Origin: Flavobacteriales bacterium
GTDB lineage: Bacteria; Bacteroidota; Bacteroidia; NS11-12g; UBA955
Length of the DNA: 50,514 nt
NCBI GenBank assembly: GCA_947463125.1
Contig: CANHQZ010000012.1
Location: 1 to 50,514, forward strand
Direction: 5' to 3'
Below are positions 18,601 through 26,549 of this stretch, one piece after another (the first letter of the stretch is position 1; every line of letters starts with the position of its first letter). The position numbers were made by a program, and so were the translations under genes. The notes under the pieces were generated by a model. That model was not told where the DNA came from and did no database searches. It saw only the letters and a list, made by a program, of their open reading frames with translations.

Positions 18601-20880
18601 AACCTTTCTTTTGCCAATAACGGCGAGCGCTACAGAATGCTGGCTACCAATTTCTGCAATACGCTAAAGCCTACCAATGTCGGAATTCTTACAGTCAGAC
18701 CACCCCTGAAGGTAATAAAACCAAAAGACACGACCATTTGCTTTGGACGATCAGTCACATTGAATGCGAACGGCTCGGGTGGCGATAATACAAAATACCA
18801 ATTTCAGTGGCTGGGTTTCCCTGCAGGCAGCAGCATTACCGTGCAGCCGACAGGAAAAACCAAATATAGGGTGACCCTTGATGATCAGTGCACATTTTAT
18901 GATGCCTTTGATTCTGTAACCGTTGATGTGAGAGGACCTTTGAAACTGACAGCAGGCAAAGACACAACCCTTTGCGCAGGAAGAAGCGTAAATCTGACTG
19001 CCGCCCTTAGCGGAGGATTACCCGCAGGATACAAGTATTTATGGACTCCGGGTAACGTAACCACTGCCACTTACAATGTCAGTCCTTCGGCCACTACCGA
19101 TTACACCGTTCGTGCATTGGACGGCTGCAGTCCCGATACCATTTATGCCACCTTCAAGGTTACAGTTAGAACTGCCCTGGATCTCACATTAAACAATGAC
19201 ACCCTGATCTGTAATGGAAATCCTGTTGCCCTTAAAGCAACCATCAATGGAGGCCTGACTGCCTCACGACTGGTAACATGGAATCAGGGACTGGGTACCG
19301 GACTGAATAAAACAGTATCACCATCCTCCACAACCGTTTACAGGGCTATTCTGAGCGACGGTTGTTCAGTGAAAAATGACACGTCTTTTGTGACTGTCAA
19401 TGTTAGGGCGCCGTTATCCTTAATACTGAAGCAGGATACGACTATCTGCCTGGGCAGAAATACAGGCCTGCAGGCTATTCCTTCCGGTGGACTCAGCACT
19501 GGCTATTCCATCACCTGGAATCAGGGACTTAGCAATGGACCAACCCATGTTGTTACGCCGACCAGCACTACCATTTACCGTGCCGTGCTAAAAGACGGAT
19601 GCACAGTAAAAAATGATACCCAACAGGTTACCGTAACCGTGAGACAGCCCCTGATCATCACGTCCAACAAGGATACCACGCTTTGCTATGGAAATGCAGT
19701 AACCCTCAATTCCAACGCTACCGGGGGCAATGGTCTTTACCAGTATAGATGGGAAGATGCAGCCACTCCCCTTGTGGCAATCGGAAGCAATGCCACACTC
19801 AATCTAAGCCCAACAAACACGCGCACTGTGAGGGTAATTCTTTCAGATGGATGTACCGTTAAGACAGATACTGCAACGATAAAGATTACGGTTTTACCTA
19901 ATCTCAGTATATCCTCCTCACCCGACACATCTGTTTGTTCAGGCGATAATGCCGATCTTCGGGTGAAAGCAACGGGAGGCAACGGCAGCTACAGTTACAG
20001 CTGGACTGACCTTTCCAATAACAGCAGCGCCGGCAGCAGTTCCGCAATAACAGTTACACCGGCAAGCACAAGAAGCTACCGAATAGTTGTAACAGATGGA
20101 TGTACCGTTACACAACCCCAGCAGAACATTCAGGTGCAGGTAGTTGCCCAACCCGTTGCCAGCCTGTTTATTCCCAATACCACGGTTTGCAATCCCGGCG
20201 AGTTTAATGTAAGAAATGTAAGTTCATCTGCCACACGCTATCTGCTTAATAACAACCGTTACAGCGGACGTGATACTACACTCAGATTTTTTACAGGGAC
20301 ATACAATATACGTTTAAATGCCTATAACAGCCTGGGCTGCATGGATACTGCCACCTACACTTTGAATGTGAATCCACGCCCCAAAGCAGGCTTTACGTTT
20401 ACCCCTGCAGCTCCCAGAGAGCTGCAAACCATATCCTTTACGGACCAGAGCACCGGTGCAAGTTCATGGAGCTGGTATTTGCCCCACGGATTTTTCAATG
20501 TTCAGCAGCCTGCCGGCTGGATTTCCAATGATACCGGTACATGGCCGGTGCAACAGATTGTGGGAAACACCTTTAACTGTTTTGATACATTTAACAGCAT
20601 TGTGCGGGTAGGCATTGGCTATTACCTGCATATTCCCAATGCTTTTACTCCTGATCAGAATGGAATCAACGAGGTCTGGAAACCCTCACTTCGCGGTGTA
20701 AAAACATACCGTTTGAGAATCTTCAACCGTTGGGGGCAAATGGTTTTCAAATCCGATAATCCTCAGGAAGGATGGACTGGTGAAGGAGCTCCTCAGGGCA
20801 CTTACATAGTGGAAGTGAGCATCATCAATGCCTACGACGAACGCATTACCGAAAAAGGAACGATTACACTGATTCGTTAA
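15700..20880 (+). CDS. Giant S8 subtilase with Ig-like repeats and T9SS type B sorting domain
   Basis: A 1,726-residue secreted protease. A signal peptide (ending SLNAQ) is followed by a prodomain-like region to about residue 220. The catalytic triad is visible as Asp241 (IGEWDGAG), His272 (DHATHVCGT) and Ser440 (MSGTSMSCPG). Beyond it are a P-domain-like region, a fibronectin-like segment, two immunoglobulin-like domains with Trp-Gln motifs, then six tandem repeats of about 80 residues, each with 'DTT.C.G..v.L.a...GG' and '..DGC...', followed by a PKD-like module. The last 85 residues (HIPNAFTPDQNGIN ... IFNRWGQMVF ... EGWTGEGAPQGTY) are the gliding-type (CHU_C, type B) sorting domain, so it should stay surface-attached or be released by the T9SS. 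It ends 17 bases inside the convergent kinase gene. Confidence 0.92.
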   Translation: MQFNRFKNYLICSLLCFAPSLNAQHDPVIRLKTGDIKTNIRPVVPSVKNDKDYFTTLITLNSIPEESGKEALASQGIKLLEYLPDFTWYAEIPAEAAGKDLSFLGVRCIQPLQSVWKTETGIWQNGGPEHARISTFPGWVEAVVFLNGNHRYEEVKASFETKGFKCRNYLPKFTTFQVQFPLEKLPNLLSSEGFYWIEPIPPAVEAHNFPGRVNHRAINVNLGRPGGRNLWGKGITIGEWDGAGVGSHADFNDRVINKNKFVAGGGGDHATHVCGTITGGGIIDPFTQGMAPKANLFGWDFGGNIAAEMDTACFRDSIVMTNNSYGYGSDPCPTRGTYDGISRNLDILVSMYPYLSHQFSSGNSRSANCATGGYRTIHSGFQAAKNIITVGALQFNDGNSSFHSYGPMRDGRMKPDICAMGVSVYSNLPNNNYGTMSGTSMSCPGTTGTLALLYERFKQLNNNKKPFNHTLKAIVCNTADDIGNTGPDYAFGFGRINAVSAIKVMEENSYKVDSVTNGANRVDTVFVNPGTARFQVMLVWDDIQALASASPTLINDLDLEVQNPSGTIFRPWTLDPGCHTCLPTRRRDSLNNAEQFYFDNPVSGKWVIRVRGRVVTTGREIYTVTHSQINNFIRVSYPNGNETMVPPTASAPQTIAWDAFGASSTYTIEYSSDSGTTWNSIATGVASSTRYFTWNNVPAGLNTRRALIRIKNGSLTDVSDTVFTIYSRANQPNAITCSNQVHLFWPRTSGAASYRVLQSINSFFEPIGTTTDTFFTVTGLINGRTYWFSLEAIGPKGEIGPRCGGRSFTPTATPVAPAIIRHPASQIVCAGNTLTLISGATGSASMARQWQRSTDSGKTWQNMAGKNGDTLTIPNYSWNQRGFYYRNRFVNACMNLVYTQTAIIGVDTQAIFTSHPTDQSRCEGDSVQWTVGVNSGLIPRLQWQISTNNGVTWSNLTGDTLNTLKRRNLSFANNGERYRMLATNFCNTLKPTNVGILTVRPPLKVIKPKDTTICFGRSVTLNANGSGGDNTKYQFQWLGFPAGSSITVQPTGKTKYRVTLDDQCTFYDAFDSVTVDVRGPLKLTAGKDTTLCAGRSVNLTAALSGGLPAGYKYLWTPGNVTTATYNVSPSATTDYTVRALDGCSPDTIYATFKVTVRTALDLTLNNDTLICNGNPVALKATINGGLTASRLVTWNQGLGTGLNKTVSPSSTTVYRAILSDGCSVKNDTSFVTVNVRAPLSLILKQDTTICLGRNTGLQAIPSGGLSTGYSITWNQGLSNGPTHVVTPTSTTIYRAVLKDGCTVKNDTQQVTVTVRQPLIITSNKDTTLCYGNAVTLNSNATGGNGLYQYRWEDAATPLVAIGSNATLNLSPTNTRTVRVILSDGCTVKTDTATIKITVLPNLSISSSPDTSVCSGDNADLRVKATGGNGSYSYSWTDLSNNSSAGSSSAITVTPASTRSYRIVVTDGCTVTQPQQNIQVQVVAQPVASLFIPNTTVCNPGEFNVRNVSSSATRYLLNNNRYSGRDTTLRFFTGTYNIRLNAYNSLGCMDTATYTLNVNPRPKAGFTFTPAAPRELQTISFTDQSTGASSWSWYLPHGFFNVQQPAGWISNDTGTWPVQQIVGNTFNCFDTFNSIVRVGIGYYLHIPNAFTPDQNGINEVWKPSLRGVKTYRLRIFNRWGQMVFKSDNPQEGWTGEGAPQGTYIVEVSIINAYDERITEKGTITLIR
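18700..20150 (+). repeat. Six tandem Ig-like coding repeats
   Basis: Six units of about 240 bases encode the modules 'kDTT.C.G..v.L.a...GG...y.....W..g......v.P...t.Y...l.DGC..k.dt..vtV.vr'. Each unit carries two cysteines, one near the start and one in DGC. Repeats 3 and 4 are the most alike (both share TWNQGL and DGC.VKNDT), suggesting a recent duplication; the others are more diverged. Confidence 0.8.
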
Positions 20881-22021
20881 GGACAATGCGCATGGTTGTT
20901 CTGACACCGGGTACACTTTCCTTCACATAGATATGTCCTTGGTGATAATCGTTGATTATACGCTTTGCCAGTGATAACCCCAGCCCCCAGCCACGTCTTT
21001 TGGTTGTGAAGCCGGGCTTGAAGACGGATTTGAAATGATTACGAGAAATGCCTTTTCCGGTGTCGGTTACATCCAGTGTGATTTTGGCGGCTTTAACACG
21101 GATTCTGTAAGTAAGGTTGCCGGCCCCTTCCATGGCATCAATACTGTTTTTGGTTAGGTTTTCAATTACCCAGTCAAAAAGATTTAGGTTCAACATCACA
21201 TACACTGGATTTTCCGAAGGATGAATTTCAAAATGAACTCCTTTGCCCGACCTTGTTTTCATGTATTCGACCGCATGCTTTAGGGCCTCATTTAGTTCCA
21301 CTTTTTTAAGGATGGGCTCTGAACCAATTTTACTAAAGCGCTCAGTAATGATTTGCAGTCTTCTGATGTCTTTGCGCATCTCATCGCCTGCATTCTCTGG
21401 CATTTCCCCCATTTCTATTACATCCACCCATCCCATAAGCGAGGAAATAGGGGTCCCGAGCTGGTGCGCTGTTTCTTTGGCAAGACCCACCCAAACCTGG
21501 TTTTCCTCCGCCCTGCGGCTAACGGAAAAAGCAAAGTAGGAGACAAGAATAAACAGGGCCACAACGCCCAGCACGACATAGGGATAATAGCGGAGCTGTT
21601 TCAGCACACTGCTTTCACCGTAATACACCTTGTGCACTATACCTTCGGCAATTGGAATGGGAATGGGCTCATTCTCCTCAGCAAACTGTGCTCTTTTTTC
21701 CTCAAGGTAACCCGGTCTTTTTATTTGTTTTTTATCCAAATTGATGAACTGCTGGGTAATTTTCCCTTTCTCATCCACCACAATGGCCGGAATCGTGGTG
21801 TTGTCCTGTATGAGTTCCAGATAGAAAGTAAGATTGGCATCATCCACCTCCGGATCACCGCTGTTCTTGACGGCCTTGGCCCAGGTTGCAATTTTTTTCT
21901 TCTCTTCCTGCGCTACTTTTTTTGCCAGTTCCTGGCTAAAATACAAGGTTAGCCCCCCAATAAAAATGGCCAGCAGGAGTAAAATAATCTTGATAAACTT
22001 TTTAATCTCGTAGCTGTTCAA
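20864..22021 (-). CDS. Sensor histidine kinase (orphan)
   Basis: A 385-residue kinase with two membrane helices (near residues 9-27 and 147-165) flanking a small extracytoplasmic sensor region without a known domain. The H-box is AKETAHQLGTPISSL, with phospho-acceptor His186; the ATPase part has the N-box (ENLTKNSIDAM), DTGKGI and GWGLGLSLAKRI. No response regulator lies nearby. The frame extends to 22075 across the upstream stop, so I take TTG 22021 (MNSYEIKKF), eight bases after that stop, as start; this is uncertain. The gene overlaps the 3' end of the convergent subtilase gene by 17 bases. The signal sensed is unknown. Confidence 0.9.
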   Translation of the reverse strand: MNSYEIKKFIKIILLLLAIFIGGLTLYFSQELAKKVAQEEKKKIATWAKAVKNSGDPEVDDANLTFYLELIQDNTTIPAIVVDEKGKITQQFINLDKKQIKRPGYLEEKRAQFAEENEPIPIPIAEGIVHKVYYGESSVLKQLRYYPYVVLGVVALFILVSYFAFSVSRRAEENQVWVGLAKETAHQLGTPISSLMGWVDVIEMGEMPENAGDEMRKDIRRLQIITERFSKIGSEPILKKVELNEALKHAVEYMKTRSGKGVHFEIHPSENPVYVMLNLNLFDWVIENLTKNSIDAMEGAGNLTYRIRVKAAKITLDVTDTGKGISRNHFKSVFKPGFTTKRRGWGLGLSLAKRIINDYHQGHIYVKESVPGVRTTMRIVLNESV

Positions 22022-22029
22022 GGTATTAT

Positions 22030-23985
22030 TTAATAAGGTGTTGTACTTTTTAGCCTTCGGAAAACAAAACACCAAAGCGTCTGAAGATCCAGATAAACAT
22101 GGTAATCGCGGGCATACGCAAGGTTAACCGCTGTTTCAAGTTCGGTATTGGCATACACCATTCCCGGATACAGGCAGCCCGGTTTTATTCTGGGTAAAAA
22201 TTCTGTATTGGGCCTGCCATTGTAGCTCACCCATGTTTCGCGGCCCAGCAATACGGCAATCCAGTTCTTCAACAAATAACGGCCCCTCCGGCCGGCAATC
22301 AACAATGGAGACAGTAGCAACACAATACCTGCAACGCCTAAGTCGAATATACGTTTTTTTCTCCGTATTTCCAAGTTTTCAATGGTAAAACTCAGGTCAA
22401 GGGTAAACAACTCTCCTCTTTCATTTTTACTGTTGCTTCCAATGACAAACTGGCTGCCTTCGGGAACAATTTTAAAGTGAACAGACTTGCCGGAAAGCCG
22501 GCTCATTACACTCATAATATCCGCAGAAGCCACATCGGCAGCACTAAAAATCACCAGATTGATATTGAAAATATCCACTACCTCGCCTATTTGTTCCAGA
22601 CTACCCGCAAAACCCTCGGGCCTGGAAGCATCTGGTGAAACCCGGGTAATGGCATCCATTTTCACCATGCTTCGGGTAAGCAATCCTTCAATACGCTGGG
22701 ATTCGTCCGTACCGGCAACCATAGCAATACGGTAAGCACCGCTGTCGGTAAAATGGGTATTGCGCGTTTGGATGAAATGCCAAAGCCATCTTAGCAATAA
22801 CGGTGCAGCCATGCTCCAGGCGCAACCCAGCAGCAATATGGCACGGCTGAACTGCAGTGATTTTGGCAAGAAAGCATAGGCGGAGAATGTAATCAGTGCA
22901 CCAACGGCTGCACCCCTCACAATTCTCCTTACCGAAAGGGGTTTGTCGTAACCACCGCTCAAGTACATGCAAAAGAGCACTACCAGAATATAGGCAGGAA
23001 TATGAAGGGCGAAATAGGTTTCGGGGTAAAAGCCTTTTACATACTTATTGTATTCTTCCCAGTATCGGGTAATGCCAAAATAACCTGCATAGATAAGCAG
23101 GAAATCCAGCACCGGCAGCAAAGCCGCACTGAAAGCCCTATAGGCAAGCGCCAGCGTGGCACGCATATAAATAGCGAGCTGAATAAACACATTCAGACGG
23201 CCTGCAATGCTTTGGCTGTAATGCTTGCGGGCAAACAGCACCATGGCATTGTAAAACACCTTCACATAATTGGCACTGCGCTTTTTGGTGCTTTCACCTT
23301 TGTAATGGATGATGGTGGTATCCGGAAAATAATAATTGTTATATCCACCCTTCGTAATCCGATAGCTTAAGTCAATGTCTTCTCCATACATGAAGAAATC
23401 TTCATCAAGCAAACCCACTTTTTCAAGTGTTTCGCTGCGAAGCAGCATAAATGCGCCACTCAGCACATCTACTTTGTGAATGCTATTCTCATCCAGAAAC
23501 TTCAGGTGATAACGTCCGAAGGTCTTTGACTTGGGAAACAGGGTAGACAAACCCGTCATTTTATAAAAGGCAACGGCAGGCGAAGGCAATCCCCGTTTAC
23601 TTTCCGGCAAAAACTGCCCTTTGCCGTCAATCATGCGCACACCCAGACCGCCGGCATCGGGATGCCCGTCCATAAATGCCACACACTTTTCCAGGGTATC
23701 ATCCTGCAACACCGTATCGGGATTCAGCAATAAAACATATCGGGAATCGCTGCTGCGGATGGCCTGGTTATTGGCTTTGCTAAATCCCAGATTCTCTTTG
23801 TTCTCAATACATTTCACCGCCGGAAAACGGGATTTTACCATTTCCATGCTGCCGTCCACACTGTTATTATCTACAACCCATACTTCAGCATCCAGATTGC
23901 GGGTTGCCCGCATGACACTGTGCAGCGCCTGCTCCAGAAAGTAGCGAACATTGTAATTGACGATGATAACCGATAGCTGGTGCAA
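22030..23985 (-). CDS. GT2 glycosyltransferase fused to a degenerate phosphoglycosyltransferase-like region
   Basis: A 651-residue fusion. Residues 1-270 are a rhamnosyltransferase-type GT2 domain (VIIVNYNVRYFLEQAL, VVDNNSVDGS, NLGFSKANN, LLLNPDTVL, MYGEDIDLSYR). Then come membrane helices (about 280-400), a nucleotide-fold-like segment (about 410-520, like the CoA-binding-type domain of polyprenyl-glycosylphosphotransferases) and a C-terminal part beginning RRKKRIFDLGVAGIVLLLSP, which matches the entry helix of bacterial sugar transferases. The catalytic part of those enzymes is not recognisable, so the second half may be a scaffold or regulator. It precedes the histidine kinase and follows recR on the same strand. 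A role in exopolysaccharide or O-antigen assembly is likely. Confidence 0.85.
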   Translation of the reverse strand: MHQLSVIIVNYNVRYFLEQALHSVMRATRNLDAEVWVVDNNSVDGSMEMVKSRFPAVKCIENKENLGFSKANNQAIRSSDSRYVLLLNPDTVLQDDTLEKCVAFMDGHPDAGGLGVRMIDGKGQFLPESKRGLPSPAVAFYKMTGLSTLFPKSKTFGRYHLKFLDENSIHKVDVLSGAFMLLRSETLEKVGLLDEDFFMYGEDIDLSYRITKGGYNNYYFPDTTIIHYKGESTKKRSANYVKVFYNAMVLFARKHYSQSIAGRLNVFIQLAIYMRATLALAYRAFSAALLPVLDFLLIYAGYFGITRYWEEYNKYVKGFYPETYFALHIPAYILVVLFCMYLSGGYDKPLSVRRIVRGAAVGALITFSAYAFLPKSLQFSRAILLLGCAWSMAAPLLLRWLWHFIQTRNTHFTDSGAYRIAMVAGTDESQRIEGLLTRSMVKMDAITRVSPDASRPEGFAGSLEQIGEVVDIFNINLVIFSAADVASADIMSVMSRLSGKSVHFKIVPEGSQFVIGSNSKNERGELFTLDLSFTIENLEIRRKKRIFDLGVAGIVLLLSPLLIAGRRGRYLLKNWIAVLLGRETWVSYNGRPNTEFLPRIKPGCLYPGMVYANTELETAVNLAYARDYHVYLDLQTLWCFVFRRLKSTTPY

Positions 23986-23990
23986 GGCTT

Positions 23991-24596
23991 TTAAACTTTA
24001 TATTCGGTTCTGTTGGCGATACTTCGTCCAAGGGTAATTTCATCGGCATAGCCAATCTCTCCGCCTATGGCAATACCGCGGGATATACAGCTGATGCGCA
24101 CGGGAAAATCCCTAAGCTTTTTTGCCAAATAAAACATAGTCGTATCTCCTTCTACGGTAGCACTGAAGGCCATGATTATTTCCTTAGGGGCATTCTTTTC
24201 TACACGGTCCAGCAAGGCCTGAATATGAAGCTGGTCGGGGCCGACCCCGTCCATGGGAGATATCAACCCGCCGAGCACATGATAAACACCGTTGAACTGA
24301 GCAGTAGATTCAATGCTCATCTGGTCGCTAAAATCTTCTACCACGCAGATGATACCTGCATTTCGGGAGGGATTGGAACAAACATTGCAAACCTCATGAT
24401 CGCTTACATTGCCGCATTCGCGACACAATTTCAATTCGGTTTTAATTTTAAGAATGCTGTCGGCCAGGTTTACCACCTCGTGTTCAGGGCGGTTGAGCAG
24501 GTACATAACCATGCGCAGTGCGGAACGCTTCCCTATACCGGGAAAACCCGAAAGCGCCTCTACGGCCTGCTCTACAATGCCTGATGTGAACTGCAC
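23991..24596 (-). CDS. recR: Recombination mediator RecR
   Basis: A 201-residue RecR of normal length. It has the helix-hairpin-helix (GFPGIGKRSALRMVMYLL), a four-Cys zinc finger (CRECGNVSDHEVCNVC), a Toprim domain (ICVVEDFSD to GLISPMDGVGPD) and the C-terminal Walker-like ITLGRSI. RecR with RecF or RecO loads RecA at gaps. It starts at GTG 24596, four bases downstream of a -7 box, so the mRNA should be leaderless. The glycosyltransferase fusion gene follows after five bases and may be co-transcribed. Confidence 0.96.
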   Translation of the reverse strand: MQFTSGIVEQAVEALSGFPGIGKRSALRMVMYLLNRPEHEVVNLADSILKIKTELKLCRECGNVSDHEVCNVCSNPSRNAGIICVVEDFSDQMSIESTAQFNGVYHVLGGLISPMDGVGPDQLHIQALLDRVEKNAPKEIIMAFSATVEGDTTMFYLAKKLRDFPVRISCISRGIAIGGEIGYADEITLGRSIANRTEYKV

Positions 24597-24600
24597 ACCG

Positions 24601-24608
24601 CGAAGTTA
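24601..24608 (-). promoter_or_regulatory. -7 promoter box TAACTTCG (leaderless start)
   Basis: TTCG variant on the minus strand, four bases from the recR GTG. Confidence 0.55.
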
Positions 24609-24703
24609 AGGATTTGAGACCGTTATCCCCATCCGTATCTGCATTGCAAGTATTTTCACCGCAATCCATGAACAAGAAAACTTGTGTTTGCCTTTTATTG
24701 TAC

Positions 24704-24711
24704 TAATTTCG
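24704..24711 (+). promoter_or_regulatory. -7 promoter box TAATTTCG
   Basis: TTCG variant, 10 bases before the panD ATG. A TTG lies 19 bases upstream of it (24682-24684), the expected -33 spacing. Confidence 0.55.
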
Positions 24712-24721
24712 CTGAAAATTT

Positions 24722-25069
24722 ATGCAGATTGAGGTTTTACAGGCCAAAATTCACAACGTTCGCATCACACAGACCGAACTGAATTATACCGGCAGCATTA
24801 CGATAGACATGGATTTGGTGGATGCCGCCGGACTGATCCCCAACCAGAAAGTGCTGATTGTAAACAACAATAATGGAGAAAGGTTCGAAACCTATATCAT
24901 CGCCGGTGACCGAGGCACCGGAATCATTGGACTCAACGGAGCCGCTGCGCGTAAAGGCCAGGTGGGGGATGAACTTATTATTATGACCTTTGCCATCATG
25001 ACCAAAGATGAGGCCATGGCCCATCAGCCCAAAAATATTTTCCCCGACAGAAATAATCGTCTGGTTTGA
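24722..25069 (+). CDS. panD: Aspartate 1-decarboxylase PanD
   Basis: A 115-residue pyruvoyl enzyme that makes beta-alanine from aspartate for pantothenate and coenzyme A. The self-cleavage site Gly24-Ser25 (NYTGSITID) is present, as are Lys9 and the C-terminal GAAARKGQVGDELII block. It begins a tight run of five genes: the flippase-like gene overlaps its stop codon. None of its neighbours belongs to pantothenate synthesis. Confidence 0.96.
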   Translation: MQIEVLQAKIHNVRITQTELNYTGSITIDMDLVDAAGLIPNQKVLIVNNNNGERFETYIIAGDRGTGIIGLNGAAARKGQVGDELIIMTFAIMTKDEAMAHQPKNIFPDRNNRLV

Positions 25070-26058
25070 CCTTGAACAGAAAAACCATAACGAATGTCCT
25101 GCTGCTTGTTCTCACTGCCCTCATCTTTCTCTGGATTGGGCTGAAAACAGACTGGACCGCTACCTGGAAAGCGGTTGTATCCTCGGATTTGAAATGGGTA
25201 GGCGCATCGGTTGCCGTGATGATTTTTGCACACTGGCTTAGAGGCTACCGCTGGAATATGTTGACCGCACCTGTAGGCTATCCGCTAAATGCAAAACGTT
25301 CATTTTATGCTGTGATGAGTGGTTACCTCATTAACGTGGCTACCAGCCGCGGAGGAGAGGTGGTGCGCTGCGCTATGGCTGCAAAAACCGAAAAAGCCCC
25401 CGCCGATTTACTTATCGGAACGGTAGTAACAGAAAGACTTGTAGATATGCTTATGCTGTTGCTGGTATGTGTTACAGGACTAATCTTTGAATTTGAAGTG
25501 CTTTATGGTTTTTTCGGGAATTTCATCCTGACACCACTTATCTTTTTTCTGTCAGATTCACCCTATATTTTAGTAGCACTGGGATTGCTGGCTGCAATAG
25601 CTTTTTTTTATTTTACATTCAGAAAGAAGAAAAAAACCGATAAAGCGCCCGGCAAACTGGCTACACTGTTATCGGGCTTCTCCAAAGGATTAAAAACCAT
25701 TTTTGCGCTGGAAAGCCCTGCTTTGTTTTTTCTGTATTCGGCCGGCATCTGGTTTTGTTACATGCTCAGCGGATATTGTCTGCTTCAAAGCCTGCCTGTT
25801 ACAGCGCATATGGGCTTTGGCAGCTCTATCAGTCTGCTCATTTTCAGTGCCGTGGGCATTGCGATTCCGCTACCGGCGGGTGCCGGAGTTTGGGGTGCCA
25901 TTTCGTTTGGCCTGCAGGCTGTATACGCCCTAAACACCAAAGATGCAGAAACCTTCGGCATTTTTAACCTTGCCTACCAAAACCTGTTCAGCATTATTGT
26001 TGGCGGAATATGTTATCTGCTGATGATGCTGGAAATGCGCAAAATCAAAACCGCATGA
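25066..26058 (+). CDS. Flippase-like membrane protein (UPF0104/LPG-synthase TM family), copy 1
   Basis: A 330-residue protein with about eight predicted transmembrane helices. It carries the family's marks: HWLRGYRWNML after the second helix, SGYLINVATSRGGEVVRC, and a late glycine-rich GIAIPLPAGAGVWGA. The family contains the transmembrane part of lysylphosphatidylglycerol synthase and lipid or glycolipid flippase-like proteins. Translation starts at TTG 25066, overlapping the panD stop, or TTG 25072. The heptose adenylyltransferase gene overlaps its stop (ATGA), so the cluster is translationally coupled. Substrate unknown. Confidence 0.85.
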   Translation: MTLNRKTITNVLLLVLTALIFLWIGLKTDWTATWKAVVSSDLKWVGASVAVMIFAHWLRGYRWNMLTAPVGYPLNAKRSFYAVMSGYLINVATSRGGEVVRCAMAAKTEKAPADLLIGTVVTERLVDMLMLLLVCVTGLIFEFEVLYGFFGNFILTPLIFFLSDSPYILVALGLLAAIAFFYFTFRKKKKTDKAPGKLATLLSGFSKGLKTIFALESPALFFLYSAGIWFCYMLSGYCLLQSLPVTAHMGFGSSISLLIFSAVGIAIPLPAGAGVWGAISFGLQAVYALNTKDAETFGIFNLAYQNLFSIIVGGICYLLMMLEMRKIKTA

Positions 26059-26549
26059 ATACCGATTCAAAAATCTGGAAACGCGAAGAAGCAGCGCAGC
26101 GCGCCGCCTCCATCAAAGCTGAAGGCAAACGCATCGTATTCACCAATGGTTGTTTTGATATACTTCACGCCGGACATGTAACCTACCTACAGGAAGCGGC
26201 TGCACTGGGCGATTTTCTGGTGGTGGGCATCAACAGCGATGACAGTGTAAAACGACTGGATAAAAGTCCGGCCAGGCCGTTACAAAACGAATTTTCTCGC
26301 AGCACCATCATGGCGGCACTGGAATGTGTGGGTGCAGTTATTGTATTTGACGAAGACACCCCGCTGGAATTAATACAGGCTGTAAAACCCGATGTACTCG
26401 TAAAAGGTGCCGATTACAACATTGAAGATATTGTAGGGGCTAAAGAAGTTTTATCCGCCGGAGGTGAAGTCAAAACCCTGGAATTTTTACCCGGCTACAG
26501 CACAACCAGCATTGAAAAGAAAATCCTGGAAGCCAACCGAAACTTATGA
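26055..26549 (+). CDS. rfaE2: D-glycero-beta-D-manno-heptose 1-phosphate adenylyltransferase
   Basis: A 164-residue nucleotidyltransferase of the cytidylyltransferase fold. FTNGCFDILHAGHVTYL contains the HAGH nucleotide-binding motif; VKGADYNIEDIVGA and the late YSTTSIEKKI are typical of the C-terminal domain of HldE. It activates heptose for the lipopolysaccharide inner core. It is a stand-alone RfaE domain II, so the kinase half (HldE domain I) must be encoded elsewhere. The start is ATG 26055, whose last bases overlap the preceding stop. Confidence 0.9.
   Translation: MNTDSKIWKREEAAQRAASIKAEGKRIVFTNGCFDILHAGHVTYLQEAAALGDFLVVGINSDDSVKRLDKSPARPLQNEFSRSTIMAALECVGAVIVFDEDTPLELIQAVKPDVLVKGADYNIEDIVGAKEVLSAGGEVKTLEFLPGYSTTSIEKKILEANRNL

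Noticed and set aside
18700-20150. Possible CRISPR or DNA-level repeat array
   Set aside because: Units are about 240 bases, diverged at DNA level and in frame; they are protein modules.
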